This document shows positions 1-7,621 of a DNA stretch of 64,000 nt, piece by piece. A program made the translations under genes and the position numbers. The notes under the pieces are model-generated. The model worked only from the letters and a program-made list of their open reading frames with translations, had not been told where the DNA came from and did not search any database. Origin of the DNA: CAADGY01 sp900696665 (GTDB lineage Bacteria > Acidobacteriota > Terriglobia > Bryobacterales > Bryobacteraceae); NCBI GenBank assembly GCA_035063885.1, contig JAPSFM010000015.1, positions 15,527 to 79,526 of the forward strand. Direction: 5' to 3'. The stretch's first letter is position 1, and every line of letters starts with the position of its first letter.

Positions 1-160
1 CTCCTGCAACGAGGGCGGCAGGATGATGTGTTGTGATTACACGGCCCGGAAACAAGCCGGGCATTCCCAGTTGAGCCCTGTCTTGTGCGGCGGCCGGCCG
101 AACGGGAACTGCTGCCCAGAGCAGAGATGCCTGGAACAGTTCGCGGCGAGTGTGAATCAT
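1..160 (-). CDS. N-terminal part of a Tat-exported DUF362-like protein, cut by the left edge
   Basis: The reverse strand reads from ATG at 160 without a stop to base 1 (53 codons). A good ribosome site, GCAGGAG, lies seven bases before the ATG. The product begins MIHTRRELF, continues with a hydrophobic stretch and an Ala-rich cleavage region (AAAQ), so it looks like a Tat signal peptide. After it comes LGMPGLFPGRVI followed by THHPAALVAG. That pattern resembles the mature N-terminus of exported DUF362 proteins in Acidobacteria as I remember them; this family match is by recall only. The rest lies outside the window. It is divergent from the GH43-like gene at 344, with 183 bases between them. 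Confidence 0.6.
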   Translation of the reverse strand, partial: MIHTRRELFQASLLWAAVPVRPAAAQDRAQLGMPGLFPGRVITTHHPAALVAG

Positions 161-343
161 AATATTCTCCTGCTGGCCATAGCCTCTTGGGAGGCGCAAT
201 GGCGAACCAGTTAGCTTGTGGACAAGTGTATTAACTTTTGCCCGGCAGGACAAATCGGAACACTGTCATCGGTGACCCGCCACCGGGGACCTTTGTGGGC
301 CGGCGCGATAAAATACACCACTGTGAACTCACAAGATCAGGTC

Positions 344-1318
344 ATGCGCCGCAGAGAATTTCTGGCGCTGGCCCCTGGATCCCTTCTTGCGGCTGCCTCG
401 CAGGCACAACCCGCCAAGCAGCAGTTGTCCCAGGCGGCCTTCCGGCTTGCCACGGGTTCTCCGGTTCCCGACCCGTTTTGCGTGCGGACAAAGGAGGGCT
501 GGTACCTGACAGGAACCCAGCATGCCCGCGGAATCGAAGACCGGCGCTTCAGCCTGTTTTTCTCACCGGATCTGAAAGTCTGGCGTGACCTCGGTCCAAT
601 CCTCTTACGTCCCGAATACGAGGGAAGCCACAAAGCTAACTATTGGGCCCCGGAGTTCATGGAACACAGAGGAACTTACTACCTCTACTACACGTCCGAT
701 TCGTTCGGCGATCCAGAGCGCCGCTTTGTGCGGGTTGCCACCTCGAGCCGGCTCACGGGTCCGTACCGCGATTCGGGCGACAGGCTCGTGACCAAGCCTT
801 CCATTGATGGGCATCCGTATTTCGTAAGTTCCAGCGAGGGCTGGCTGTTCTACTGCGGCAACGAGGGCAACCCGCACGCCGGACAACTTCTCGTCGACCG
901 GTTCCTGTCCCCATCGCAACTCGAGAACAAGCCCCGGAAAGTCTTTCCGGACGAGACTGTCGCGTGGGAAGAAGGCGCGTTCGTCATCCGGCGCCTAGGG
1001 GTTTACTACTTGTTTTCCAGCATGGGGAACTGGCGCAATGGCACTTATCACGTGCGCATCGCACGCTCCCCGAGTATTGAGGGGCCGTGGGAGCGTCTGA
1101 TGGAGAACGGCGCGCCGTACAAGGTTCTCCGGACCGTTAAGGGACAGTTGGGCGCGGGGCATAACTCCCTGTTCCGCGGGCCGGATGACGACTGGTGGAT
1201 CTGCTATCACGCTTGGGATCCCGGCAAAACAGGCCGCTACCCTTGGGCGGCGCCACTCTCCTGGGACGCCCGCGGTTATCCTGCCGTGCAACAACTTGCC
1301 GAAGCAGGTAGCGGATAA
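344..1318 (+). CDS. secreted glycoside hydrolase, GH43-like five-bladed propeller
   Basis: Probably an exported arabinosidase or xylosidase acting on plant or microbial polysaccharide. The frame is open from 218, but ATG 344 gives MRRREFLALA, a Tat-type signal, so that start is chosen (324 aa). The GH43 layout is visible: a probable catalytic Asp43 in PVPDPFCVRT, WAPEF at 101-105, a second acid Asp155 in SIDGHPYF, and a probable general-acid Glu210 in AWEEGAFVI. GAGHNSLF (270-277) followed by WWICYHAWD matches the blade that ends many GH43/GH117 proteins. The length fits a single catalytic domain without a carbohydrate-binding module. Substrate cannot be read from the sequence. Confidence 0.75.
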   Translation: MRRREFLALAPGSLLAAASQAQPAKQQLSQAAFRLATGSPVPDPFCVRTKEGWYLTGTQHARGIEDRRFSLFFSPDLKVWRDLGPILLRPEYEGSHKANYWAPEFMEHRGTYYLYYTSDSFGDPERRFVRVATSSRLTGPYRDSGDRLVTKPSIDGHPYFVSSSEGWLFYCGNEGNPHAGQLLVDRFLSPSQLENKPRKVFPDETVAWEEGAFVIRRLGVYYLFSSMGNWRNGTYHVRIARSPSIEGPWERLMENGAPYKVLRTVKGQLGAGHNSLFRGPDDDWWICYHAWDPGKTGRYPWAAPLSWDARGYPAVQQLAEAGSG

Positions 1319-1348
1319 AAGCCCGGACTCTCCCGGACTCCGGGGAGC

Positions 1349-1377
1349 TTGACTCGCCTAGCTCGATGTGTAATTAT
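1349..1377 (+). promoter_or_regulatory. probable promoter of the argFGHR operon
   Basis: TTGACT at 1349-1354 is a close -35 match. AATTAT at 1372-1377 sits 17 bases downstream as a plausible but weak -10 (TAATTA at 1371 with a 16-base spacer is the alternative). The -10 lies inside the upstream ARG box, so ArgR binding would block RNA polymerase. Inferred from sequence only. Confidence 0.5.
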
Positions 1378-1402
1378 TCATTTATCTGAATATTAATTCA
1401 GT
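1365..1402. promoter_or_regulatory. ArgR operator: two adjacent ARG boxes
   Basis: The second box core TGAATATTAATTCA (1387-1400) is a perfect match to the E. coli ARG box core TGAATwwwwATTCA. The first box core TGTGTAATTATTCA (1367-1380) keeps the right half and the AT centre. The centres are 20 bases apart, as expected for two 18-bp boxes separated by 2 bp, which is the arrangement an ArgR hexamer binds. The pair covers the predicted -10 and transcription start of argF, and argR itself is the last gene of the operon. Confidence 0.85.
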
Positions 1403-1412
1403 CAACAGCATG

Positions 1413-1419
1413 AAAGGGA
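1413..1419 (+). promoter_or_regulatory. ribosome binding site that decides the argF start
   Basis: AAAGGGA lies eight bases before GTG 1428. The upstream in-frame ATG at 1410 has no Shine-Dalgarno sequence and sits only eight bases past the second ARG box. GTG 1428 is therefore the preferred start. Confidence 0.6.
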
Positions 1420-1427
1420 GCGACAGG

Positions 1428-2372
1428 GTGGCCACACCAATATCAGCCAGTCCGGTCTGGAAGTCCTCTGCGCGGGATTTCGCGCGTGATCTCGACCTCT
1501 CCACCGAAGAAGTAGCGAACCTCCTGGAACTGGCTCGAGAGATAAAGCGGCACCCGGCTCGATTCCGGACGGCGTTGAGCGGGCGTTACCTTAGCCTGCT
1601 GTTTGAAAAGCCATCCCTGCGAACACGGCTCACCTTTGAACTTGCCATCAAGCAGCTTGGCGGCGACTCTATCGTGTCGAATGGGCCGATTGCCGCACGG
1701 GAGCCGCTGAAGGATGTTGCGCGCAACCTGGACCGGTGGACGAACGGGATTGTCGCGCGCACGTTTCTGCAAAGCACGATCGACGAGTTGGCACGCTGGT
1801 CGGCGGTACCGGTAATCAACGCCCTGAGCGATCTTTTTCATCCCTGTCAGGCGCTGGCGGACGTGCTGACACTACAGGAACATTTGGGCGAGTTGCACGG
1901 AAAGAAGATCGCTTTCCTCGGCGACGGGAACAATGTAGCCCACTCGCTAATGATTACCGCCACAAGGCTTGGAATGGATTTTGCTCTGGCGCACCCAGAA
2001 GGATACGCGCCCAGCGCGGAGGTTGTGAGCGACGCGGCCGCTGGCGCCGCGATCTCGGGCGCCTCGATTACGATTACCACCGAGCCACAGGAAGCGCTGG
2101 CGGGAGCGCACGCGGTGTACACGGACGTGTGGGCCAGCATGGGTCAGGAAGATCAGGCTGGAGAACGGCAGAAACGCTTCGAGGATTACCAAGTCAGCGC
2201 CGAACGATTTGCGCAAGCGCGGCCTGACGCGGTTTTTATGCACTGTCTGCCGGCGAAACGCGGCCAGGAAACAACCGATGAAGTGATGGAATCGCCGCGT
2301 TCGGTCGTGTTCGATCAGGCTGAGAACCGCCTGCACGCACAGAAGGCTTTGCTGCTGATGATGCTCGGTTAG
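1428..2372 (+). CDS. argF: ornithine carbamoyltransferase
   Basis: Transfers the carbamoyl group of carbamoyl phosphate to L-ornithine to give citrulline, in the cytoplasm. With the GTG start the protein has 314 aa, normal for the family. Carbamoyl-phosphate motif FEKPSLRTR is at 59-67, HPCQ at 138-141, the ornithine loop SMG at 237-239 and HCLP at 272-275. The SMG loop and the FDQAENRLHAQKA ending are of ornithine type, and speak against the acetyl- or succinyl-ornithine variants. First gene of argFGHR, directly behind two ARG boxes. An alternative ATG at 1410 would add six residues. Confidence 0.95.
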   Translation: MATPISASPVWKSSARDFARDLDLSTEEVANLLELAREIKRHPARFRTALSGRYLSLLFEKPSLRTRLTFELAIKQLGGDSIVSNGPIAAREPLKDVARNLDRWTNGIVARTFLQSTIDELARWSAVPVINALSDLFHPCQALADVLTLQEHLGELHGKKIAFLGDGNNVAHSLMITATRLGMDFALAHPEGYAPSAEVVSDAAAGAAISGASITITTEPQEALAGAHAVYTDVWASMGQEDQAGERQKRFEDYQVSAERFAQARPDAVFMHCLPAKRGQETTDEVMESPRSVVFDQAENRLHAQKALLLMMLG

Positions 2373-2392
2373 CTTCCACCCCAAATTTTTAT

Positions 2393-3604
2393 ATGAATAA
2401 ACCTAAGAAAGTGGCGCTCGCCTATTCGGGCGGTCTGGATACGTCCATCATCATGCCGTGGTTGAAGGAAAACTATGGCTGCGAGATCGTCGCCGTTTGC
2501 GGCGACATCGGACAAGGCTCCGAAGAACTGGCGGGCCTTGAAGAAAAGGCAAGAAGAACCGGCGCTTCCGAGGTGTACGTGGAAGACCTGCGCGAGGAGT
2601 TTGTCACGGAGTATTTGTGGCGCCTCGTCCGCTCCGGGGGCGTTTACGAGCACAAGTACCTGCTGGGAACCTCCATCGCTCGTCCGCTGCTGGCGAAAAA
2701 ACAGGTCGAAGTTGCGCTCCGGACAGGTTGCGACGGACTCGCCCACGGCTGCACCGGCAAGGGAAACGACCAGGTTCGTTTCGAGCTGACCTATAAGGCG
2801 CTGGCACCTCATCTTCAGGTGATCGCGCCCTGGCGCGAATGGGACATCGTTTCGCGGGAAGATGCGATCGGCTACGCCCACAAGCATGACGTTCCCATTT
2901 CGCAGACCACCACAAAAATTTACAGCCGAGACCGGAATATCTGGCACATTTCGCACGAGGGCGGCGCACTGGAGGACCCTGCAAACGCGGCGCCGGACGA
3001 CATCTGGATGCTCACGAAAAGTCCGAAACAGGCGCCGGACACACCCGCCGAGGTAACTATCGGCTTCAACCAGGGGCGTCCGGTATCGCTCAACGGACAG
3101 CATCAGATGTCCGGCGCCGGTCTTCTGGAGAGGTTGAACCAGATCGGCGGCGAACACGGCATTGGACGAATCGACCTGGTGGAGAACCGCTTCGTCGGAA
3201 TGAAATCGCGCGGCTGCTACGAAACGCCGGGCGGCACGCTGATCATGGCCGCCCACCGGGAACTCGAGGCGCTCACGCTCGACAGGACGACACTGCATTA
3301 TAAGCAGAAGCTGGCGCTCGACTACGCCGAGATGGTGTACAACGGCTTCTGGTTTACTCCGCTGCGGGAGTCGCTCGACGCCTTTTTCGAAGCGGCGAGC
3401 CGCAACACAACCGGTGAAGTCCGGCTTCGCCTGTACAAAGGAAACATCGAGCCGGTCAGCCGGAAGTCTCCCAATTCGCTTTATTCGCTGAATATTGCCA
3501 GCTTTACCATGGGCGCCGAGTACGATCAGAAAGACGCCTTGGGATTCATCAACCTCATCGGGTTGCCGATCAAGACGCGGGCCTCCATCAGCCGGAAATC
3601 ATGA
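2393..3604 (+). CDS. argG: argininosuccinate synthase
   Basis: Condenses citrulline with aspartate at the cost of ATP to give argininosuccinate. The product has 403 aa, the usual length. The ATP pyrophosphatase loop AYSGGLDTS is at 10-18, and GTSIARPLLAKK and HGCTGKGNDQVRFE follow as in bacterial ArgG. It lies 20 bases after argF, and its stop overlaps the argH start in ATGA (3601-3604), so the two genes are translationally coupled. No missing key residue seen. Confidence 0.97.
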   Translation: MNKPKKVALAYSGGLDTSIIMPWLKENYGCEIVAVCGDIGQGSEELAGLEEKARRTGASEVYVEDLREEFVTEYLWRLVRSGGVYEHKYLLGTSIARPLLAKKQVEVALRTGCDGLAHGCTGKGNDQVRFELTYKALAPHLQVIAPWREWDIVSREDAIGYAHKHDVPISQTTTKIYSRDRNIWHISHEGGALEDPANAAPDDIWMLTKSPKQAPDTPAEVTIGFNQGRPVSLNGQHQMSGAGLLERLNQIGGEHGIGRIDLVENRFVGMKSRGCYETPGGTLIMAAHRELEALTLDRTTLHYKQKLALDYAEMVYNGFWFTPLRESLDAFFEAASRNTTGEVRLRLYKGNIEPVSRKSPNSLYSLNIASFTMGAEYDQKDALGFINLIGLPIKTRASISRKS

Positions 3605-4983
3605 AGCTCTGGGGTGGACGTTTTGAGAAAGGCCCCTCGGAGGTCTTCGAGCGCTTCTCCGGCTCTCTCCATTTCGACCGGCGGCTGATTGAAGCCGACG
3701 TGCGGGGCTCGCAGGCTTTTGCGCGAGCCCTGGAGCGCGTCGGGATTCTGACACCGGCCGAGCGCGAGCAAATTGTGTCGGCATTCGACAGGATCGCCGA
3801 AGACGCCCGCCTGGAAAGCTTCTTCGAAGGCGCTGCTGACGAGGACGTACACACGTTGGTGATCCGGAAGCTGAAGGAGCGGGTGGGACCGCTGGCGGAC
3901 AAGATTCACACGGGACGGAGCCGCAACGAGCAGGTATCGCTCGATACGCGCCTCTGGATCCGTTCGGAATGCCGCCGTATACAGAGTCTGCTAGCCGGAC
4001 TTATGGGCGCGCTGGTCGCCCATGGCCGCCGTTATCCGGACGCGATCGTACCGGGCTACACGCATCTCAAACGTGCGCAGGCCGTATTCTGGCCGCACTA
4101 TCTGCTGGCTTATTTCGAGATGTTCGCACGGGATTTCGCACGGTTCCAGCGCGCCCGCGACAGCGCCGGGCTGATGCCTCTCGGCTCGGGCGCGTTGGCC
4201 GGCAGCGGGTTTCCTTTTGACCGCCAGGAAATTGCGAGCGACCTCGGGATGGATGCAGTGACCTTGAACAGCATGGATGTCTCGGGCGATCGCGATTTCG
4301 CGCTCGACTTCCTGTTCGCCGCGTCCACGGCCATGCTGCACCTGAGCCGCTTGGCCGAAGACTGGATTCTTTATTCGAGTGACGAATTCGGGTGGCTCGA
4401 GTTGAGCGACGAAGTCACCAGCGGATCCAGCCTGATGCCACAAAAGAAGAACCCCGATTCGTTGGAGCTGATCCGCGGGAAATCGGGCCGCGTGACCGGC
4501 AACCTGGTTTCGCTGCTGGTGACGATGAAGGGTCTGCCGATGACCTACAACCGCGACATGCAGGAGGATAAGGAGCAGCTTTTCGAGGCCGCGGACCAGG
4601 TATCCGCGTGCCTTGAAATGGCACGTGCGGTGGTCGATTCCGCTCGGCTGAACCCCACGCGGCCGGCAAAAGCCGTCGAAGAAAGCTGGGTAGTGGCCAC
4701 CGATCTGGCGGAAGCCCTGGCGCGTGCAGGAACGCCCTTTCACCGCGCGCATGCCCTTGCCGGCGGCCTGGTTCTCGAAAGTGTGCGCCATGGAAAGAAA
4801 CCTTCGGAGTGGACGGCGCAGGAATTGGCGGCTTTCGCGCCGGAGTTCACGCCGGACATGGTCCACCTCCTCAACCCGGCCGAAGGAATGAAGACGCGGG
4901 AAATCCCCGGTGGAACCGGCCCGGCGGCGGTGCGGAAGGCGCTGGAAGAGGCCGAAGCCCGTCTGAAGATGATGAGCGAATGA
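3601..4983 (+). CDS. argH: argininosuccinate lyase
   Basis: Cleaves argininosuccinate into arginine and fumarate, the last step of arginine synthesis. 460 aa, normal length. The fumarase/aspartase-superfamily signature SGSSLMPQKKNPD is at 274-286, with the catalytic serine pair at 276-277, and His155 lies in PGYTHLKRAQ. HTGRSRNEQ (103-111) is the conserved N-terminal substrate segment. Start and stop overlap argG and argR by four bases each, so the last three genes form a tightly coupled unit. Confidence 0.97.
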   Translation: MKLWGGRFEKGPSEVFERFSGSLHFDRRLIEADVRGSQAFARALERVGILTPAEREQIVSAFDRIAEDARLESFFEGAADEDVHTLVIRKLKERVGPLADKIHTGRSRNEQVSLDTRLWIRSECRRIQSLLAGLMGALVAHGRRYPDAIVPGYTHLKRAQAVFWPHYLLAYFEMFARDFARFQRARDSAGLMPLGSGALAGSGFPFDRQEIASDLGMDAVTLNSMDVSGDRDFALDFLFAASTAMLHLSRLAEDWILYSSDEFGWLELSDEVTSGSSLMPQKKNPDSLELIRGKSGRVTGNLVSLLVTMKGLPMTYNRDMQEDKEQLFEAADQVSACLEMARAVVDSARLNPTRPAKAVEESWVVATDLAEALARAGTPFHRAHALAGGLVLESVRHGKKPSEWTAQELAAFAPEFTPDMVHLLNPAEGMKTREIPGGTGPAAVRKALEEAEARLKMMSE

Positions 4984-5414
4984 ACAAGGCCTACCGGCAG
5001 GGGCAGATCCTATCCCTGATCCGCTCGCGGACGATACACACACAGGAGGAACTCGCCCGCGAATTGAAATTTATCGGCGTACCCGCCACCCAGGTAACGC
5101 TATCGCGGGATGTGCGTGAGCTTGGGCTTGTCAAGACGGCGCAGGGTTACCGGCAGATCCGCCCCGAAACCGGCGGACCGTCGCTTTCCATGATGGCCGC
5201 CGAATTCCTATGGGAAATCCGGGCGGCGCAGAACCTGATTGTCTTGAAGACCTCGCCGGCACATGCGAGTTCCCTCGCGGCGGCTTTGGACCGGCAACAG
5301 TGGCCGGAGATTGTTGGCACCGTTGCCGGTGATGATACTGTATTGGTGGTCACGCCGGACAATGACGCCGCGCACGCCCTGCGCGAAAAGCTTCTCCCGT
5401 TTATTTCACCCTAG
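4980..5414 (+). CDS. argR: arginine repressor
   Basis: Arginine-responsive DNA-binding regulator that should repress this operon through the ARG boxes at 1365-1402. Starting at ATG 4980, which overlaps the argH stop, it has 144 aa. The N-terminal winged helix (about 1-65) holds QEELARELK and the recognition helix ATQVTLSRDVRELGLV. The C-terminal half (about 75-144) is the arginine-binding hexamerisation domain with GTVAGDDTVLVV. A longer in-frame reading upstream runs through argH and is not used. Placing argR last in its own target operon gives negative autoregulation. Confidence 0.95.
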   Translation: MNKAYRQGQILSLIRSRTIHTQEELARELKFIGVPATQVTLSRDVRELGLVKTAQGYRQIRPETGGPSLSMMAAEFLWEIRAAQNLIVLKTSPAHASSLAAALDRQQWPEIVGTVAGDDTVLVVTPDNDAAHALREKLLPFISP

Positions 5415-5441
5415 CTGAAAGCCTGGTGGCGGTCCTTTACA

Positions 5442-5954
5442 ATGGCGGATATGGTGCGAGTGGAGACAGTATTGGATTCCTGGAAATCCATCCGGAATGA
5501 CACTGCCCAAGCAGTAGAGGAATTTCCATCCGATGCCTTCGACTTCCGTCCCACTGACGGACTGATGACGTTTGGCGAAATCGCCAGGCATATTCACGAG
5601 GCAGGGCACGCTCTGACCGGATTGATGCTCGCCGGCGTAGAGGATTTTTCCGTTCCCGGGTTCCGCGAGATGCTAAACGAACATCTGCCTGAATTGCCCG
5701 CGGTCTCCGATGGAGCGCAACTTGCCTCGATTTTAAGGGCCGGGTTGGATGCGCGGATTGCAGATCTTTCCAAACAGCCCGGCACGTTTTACTCACACAT
5801 AATGACCCGGTTCGACGGCATGAAGGTAACGCGCTGCGAGATGCTGCAGTTCGTCAAGGAGCATGAACTCACTCACCGCGCGCAGCTTTTCCTTTACATG
5901 CGTCTCAAAGGTCTTGTCCCGCCGACAACAAGACGGCGCCAAGCAAAAAAATAG
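5442..5954 (+). CDS. DinB-family putative metal-dependent enzyme
   Basis: 170 aa, predicted cytoplasmic four-helix bundle. The DinB metal site is visible: one of the histidines in ARHIHEAGH (His50, His52, His56) and the pair His141/His145 in KEHELTHRAQ. The latter HxxxH signature with a following LYMRLKGL helix is typical of the superfamily, which includes thiol transferases of bacillithiol and mycothiol type and many proteins of unknown function. It starts 27 bases after argR on the same strand, but no functional link to arginine is apparent. Substrate unknown. Confidence 0.8.
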   Translation: MADMVRVETVLDSWKSIRNDTAQAVEEFPSDAFDFRPTDGLMTFGEIARHIHEAGHALTGLMLAGVEDFSVPGFREMLNEHLPELPAVSDGAQLASILRAGLDARIADLSKQPGTFYSHIMTRFDGMKVTRCEMLQFVKEHELTHRAQLFLYMRLKGLVPPTTRRRQAKK

Positions 5955-6022
5955 TAAACTTTCCCCTGAGCGGATTGTCTGTCCAAAAGGATTCATTCAG
6001 GTACTCATAATGGAGGGAACAC

Positions 6023-6253
6023 ATGGTTAACTGTCCGGTGTGCGACGCAGCAATAGATGTGGACGAAGACGAAGTCGCTGAAGGCGAAGTGCTCACTTGC
6101 GATGAATGCGGCTCTGCTCTGAACGTCGTAAGTATCAACCCTATCGAAGTCGAGTCCGCGGACGAAGAAGACGAAGACGAGGACGAAGAGGATTTCGATT
6201 ACGATGAGGACGAAGAGGAGGACGAAGACCAGGACGAAGATGAGTGGCGCTAG
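6023..6253 (+). CDS. LysW-like zinc-ribbon mini-protein with a polyacidic tail
   Basis: 76 aa, preceded by a strong ribosome site (GGAGGGA). Residues 1-45 look like the carrier protein LysW of the alpha-aminoadipate lysine/arginine pathway: CPVC at 4-7, CDEC at 26-29, and ALNVVSINPIEV where LysW has ELEVVxLDP. From 46 on the chain is almost only Asp and Glu. LysW ends in EDWGE, whose last Glu carries the substrate; this protein ends in DEDEWR, so the carrier glutamate is not in its canonical place. No LysX/ArgX ligase gene is near. It may be a diverged carrier or simply an acidic zinc ribbon. It heads a compact five-gene cluster to 8097. Confidence 0.75.
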   Translation: MVNCPVCDAAIDVDEDEVAEGEVLTCDECGSALNVVSINPIEVESADEEDEDEDEEDFDYDEDEEEDEDQDEDEWR

Positions 6254-6626
6254 GCTGCCTGTTACGTTCGCGGCTTTCGCGGCACTGCTGATAGCTCAGG
6301 CGGGCTTTACGGACAAATCCGCACGCGCGCCGGAGCCTTATGCGGTGATTGCCGGTACGGTCTTTCAAGAATCCGGATTCGCCCTGCCGCGCGCCCAAGT
6401 CACCTTGCAGGCCGCGGCGGAAAGCCCTCCCAAAACGAAGTTCAAGAAGCTGAAAAGCGCTACAAGCAGCCGGGGTGAGTTTACCTTCCGCGTGCCGGCA
6501 CGGGAAGCGCAGTATACTATTGTTGTAGAAGCATCCGGGTTTGAAACCCAGCAGCAAACTGTATCCGTCCAAGGGGAAGAGCGTATAGACCTTTCAATAC
6601 GGCTGACCGTTTCCGGGCGGAAGTAA
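6240..6626 (+). CDS. small secreted carboxypeptidase-regulatory-like protein
   Basis: 128 aa from ATG 6240, which lies inside the end of the LysW-like gene (14-base overlap, translational coupling likely). It has a Sec-type signal (LPVTFAAFAALLIAQAG) and then one carboxypeptidase regulatory-like beta-sandwich domain. The domain is recognised by IAGTVFQESGFALPRAQVT, RGEFTFRVPA and IVVEASGFETQ, the usual pattern of a repeat that senses or binds at the cell surface. No catalytic domain is present. Exact role unknown. Confidence 0.7.
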   Translation: MSGARLPVTFAAFAALLIAQAGFTDKSARAPEPYAVIAGTVFQESGFALPRAQVTLQAAAESPPKTKFKKLKSATSSRGEFTFRVPAREAQYTIVVEASGFETQQQTVSVQGEERIDLSIRLTVSGRK

Positions 6627-6650
6627 ATCGCCTTCAGACAAGAGATGCTT

Positions 6651-7010
6651 ATGAAATTGAAACTGACTACCTTCATAGCGCTATTGTTCGTCGTTCTGGC
6701 AACGGGGACATTTGCGCAGCGTGACCGGAGCAAGGACCCCAATGTCCGCTCCGTGGAAGGAACGGTCACAAATTCTTCGGGAGCCCAGATTGAGGGGGCA
6801 GTGGTTCAGTTGAAGAATACAAAGACCCTACAAGTGCGATCCTTCATTACCCAAGCCGACGGTAATTATCACTTTCACGGCCTTAGCACGAACGTCGATT
6901 ACGAACTGAAAGCGGACCATCAGGGAGCATCGAGTTCAGTGAAGACGCTCAGCAGTTTCGATTCGCGCGCCAAGGCAGTCATCAATCTCAAGGTAGAATC
7001 TAAGAAGTAA
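6651..7010 (+). CDS. small secreted carboxypeptidase-regulatory-like protein
   Basis: 119 aa. ATG 6651 is preferred over ATG 6645 because the AAGAG motif is then spaced six bases away and gives a clean signal peptide, MKLKLTTFIALLFVVLATG with cleavage near AQ. The mature part is a single beta-sandwich with VEGTVTNSSGAQIEGAVVQ and QADGNYHFHGLS. It is a paralogue in architecture of the preceding gene and lies 24 bases behind it. Likely periplasmic or cell-surface; function not known. Confidence 0.7.
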   Translation: MKLKLTTFIALLFVVLATGTFAQRDRSKDPNVRSVEGTVTNSSGAQIEGAVVQLKNTKTLQVRSFITQADGNYHFHGLSTNVDYELKADHQGASSSVKTLSSFDSRAKAVINLKVESKK

Positions 7011-7042
7011 CCCGGCTGGGCCGGACATCTGGGAGGTCGAAC

Positions 7043-7621
7043 GTGAAGACTCTAACTATTTTTGGCCTGGCGGCGCTGACCGCGGGCCTGTTAATAGCGG
7101 GGCCATACAACGTCGGGTCAAAGGTGGAGAATTTCACCATCCAAGATCTGAACGGCCAGGGCGTTAATTTTTCAGACCTGAAGGGCGATGTGACGGTTGT
7201 GATGTTTATAGCCACTCAGTGTCCCATCTCCAACGATTACAACCAGAGAATGAACGAGCTTTACAGCGAGTTCGCCGGCAAGGGCGTCAAGTTCGTGTTC
7301 ATCAACTCGAACGCCTCGGAACCGGCGGCCGAAGTCAGCCAGCATGCGAAAGCGAACTCGTTCCCTTTCAAGGTGTACAAGGATGCGGGTAATCAGGTGG
7401 CAGACCGTTTCGGTGCGCAAGTAACGCCCGAAGCCTTTGTCATCGACAAGGTGGGCACGGTTCGTTATCACGGCTATATCGACGATTCGAGGAACGCGGC
7501 CAACATCAAGGTGCGCGGTCTCAAGAATGCGCTCGATGCAGTGCTTTCAGGGCAGTCGGTTGCCAACGCCCAAACCAAAGCGTTCGGTTGCACAATCAAA
7601 CGCGAAAAGAAAGCTTCGTGA
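7043..7621 (+). CDS. exported redoxin-domain protein (thioredoxin fold)
   Basis: 192 aa. Starts at GTG 7043 with GGGAGGT five bases upstream. A short signal peptide (residues 1-20) precedes a thioredoxin/AhpC-like fold. The active-site position reads ATQCPISNDY, so only the first cysteine (Cys60) of a CxxC is present. A second cysteine, Cys183, stands near the C-terminus (FGCTIKR) and could be the resolving partner, as in peroxiredoxin-like redoxins. GAQVTPEAFVID contains the cis-Pro loop. Translationally coupled to the next thiol protein. A periplasmic redox role is inferred. Confidence 0.8.
   Translation: MKTLTIFGLAALTAGLLIAGPYNVGSKVENFTIQDLNGQGVNFSDLKGDVTVVMFIATQCPISNDYNQRMNELYSEFAGKGVKFVFINSNASEPAAEVSQHAKANSFPFKVYKDAGNQVADRFGAQVTPEAFVIDKVGTVRYHGYIDDSRNAANIKVRGLKNALDAVLSGQSVANAQTKAFGCTIKREKKAS

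Noticed and set aside
23..343. Small plus-strand open frames before the GH43-like gene
   Set aside because: They overlap the better supported minus-strand edge gene or lie upstream of the Tat signal start at 344.
2369..3298. 309-codon open frame antisense to argG
   Set aside because: High-GC shadow of a complete argG; no ribosome site and no family-like motif.
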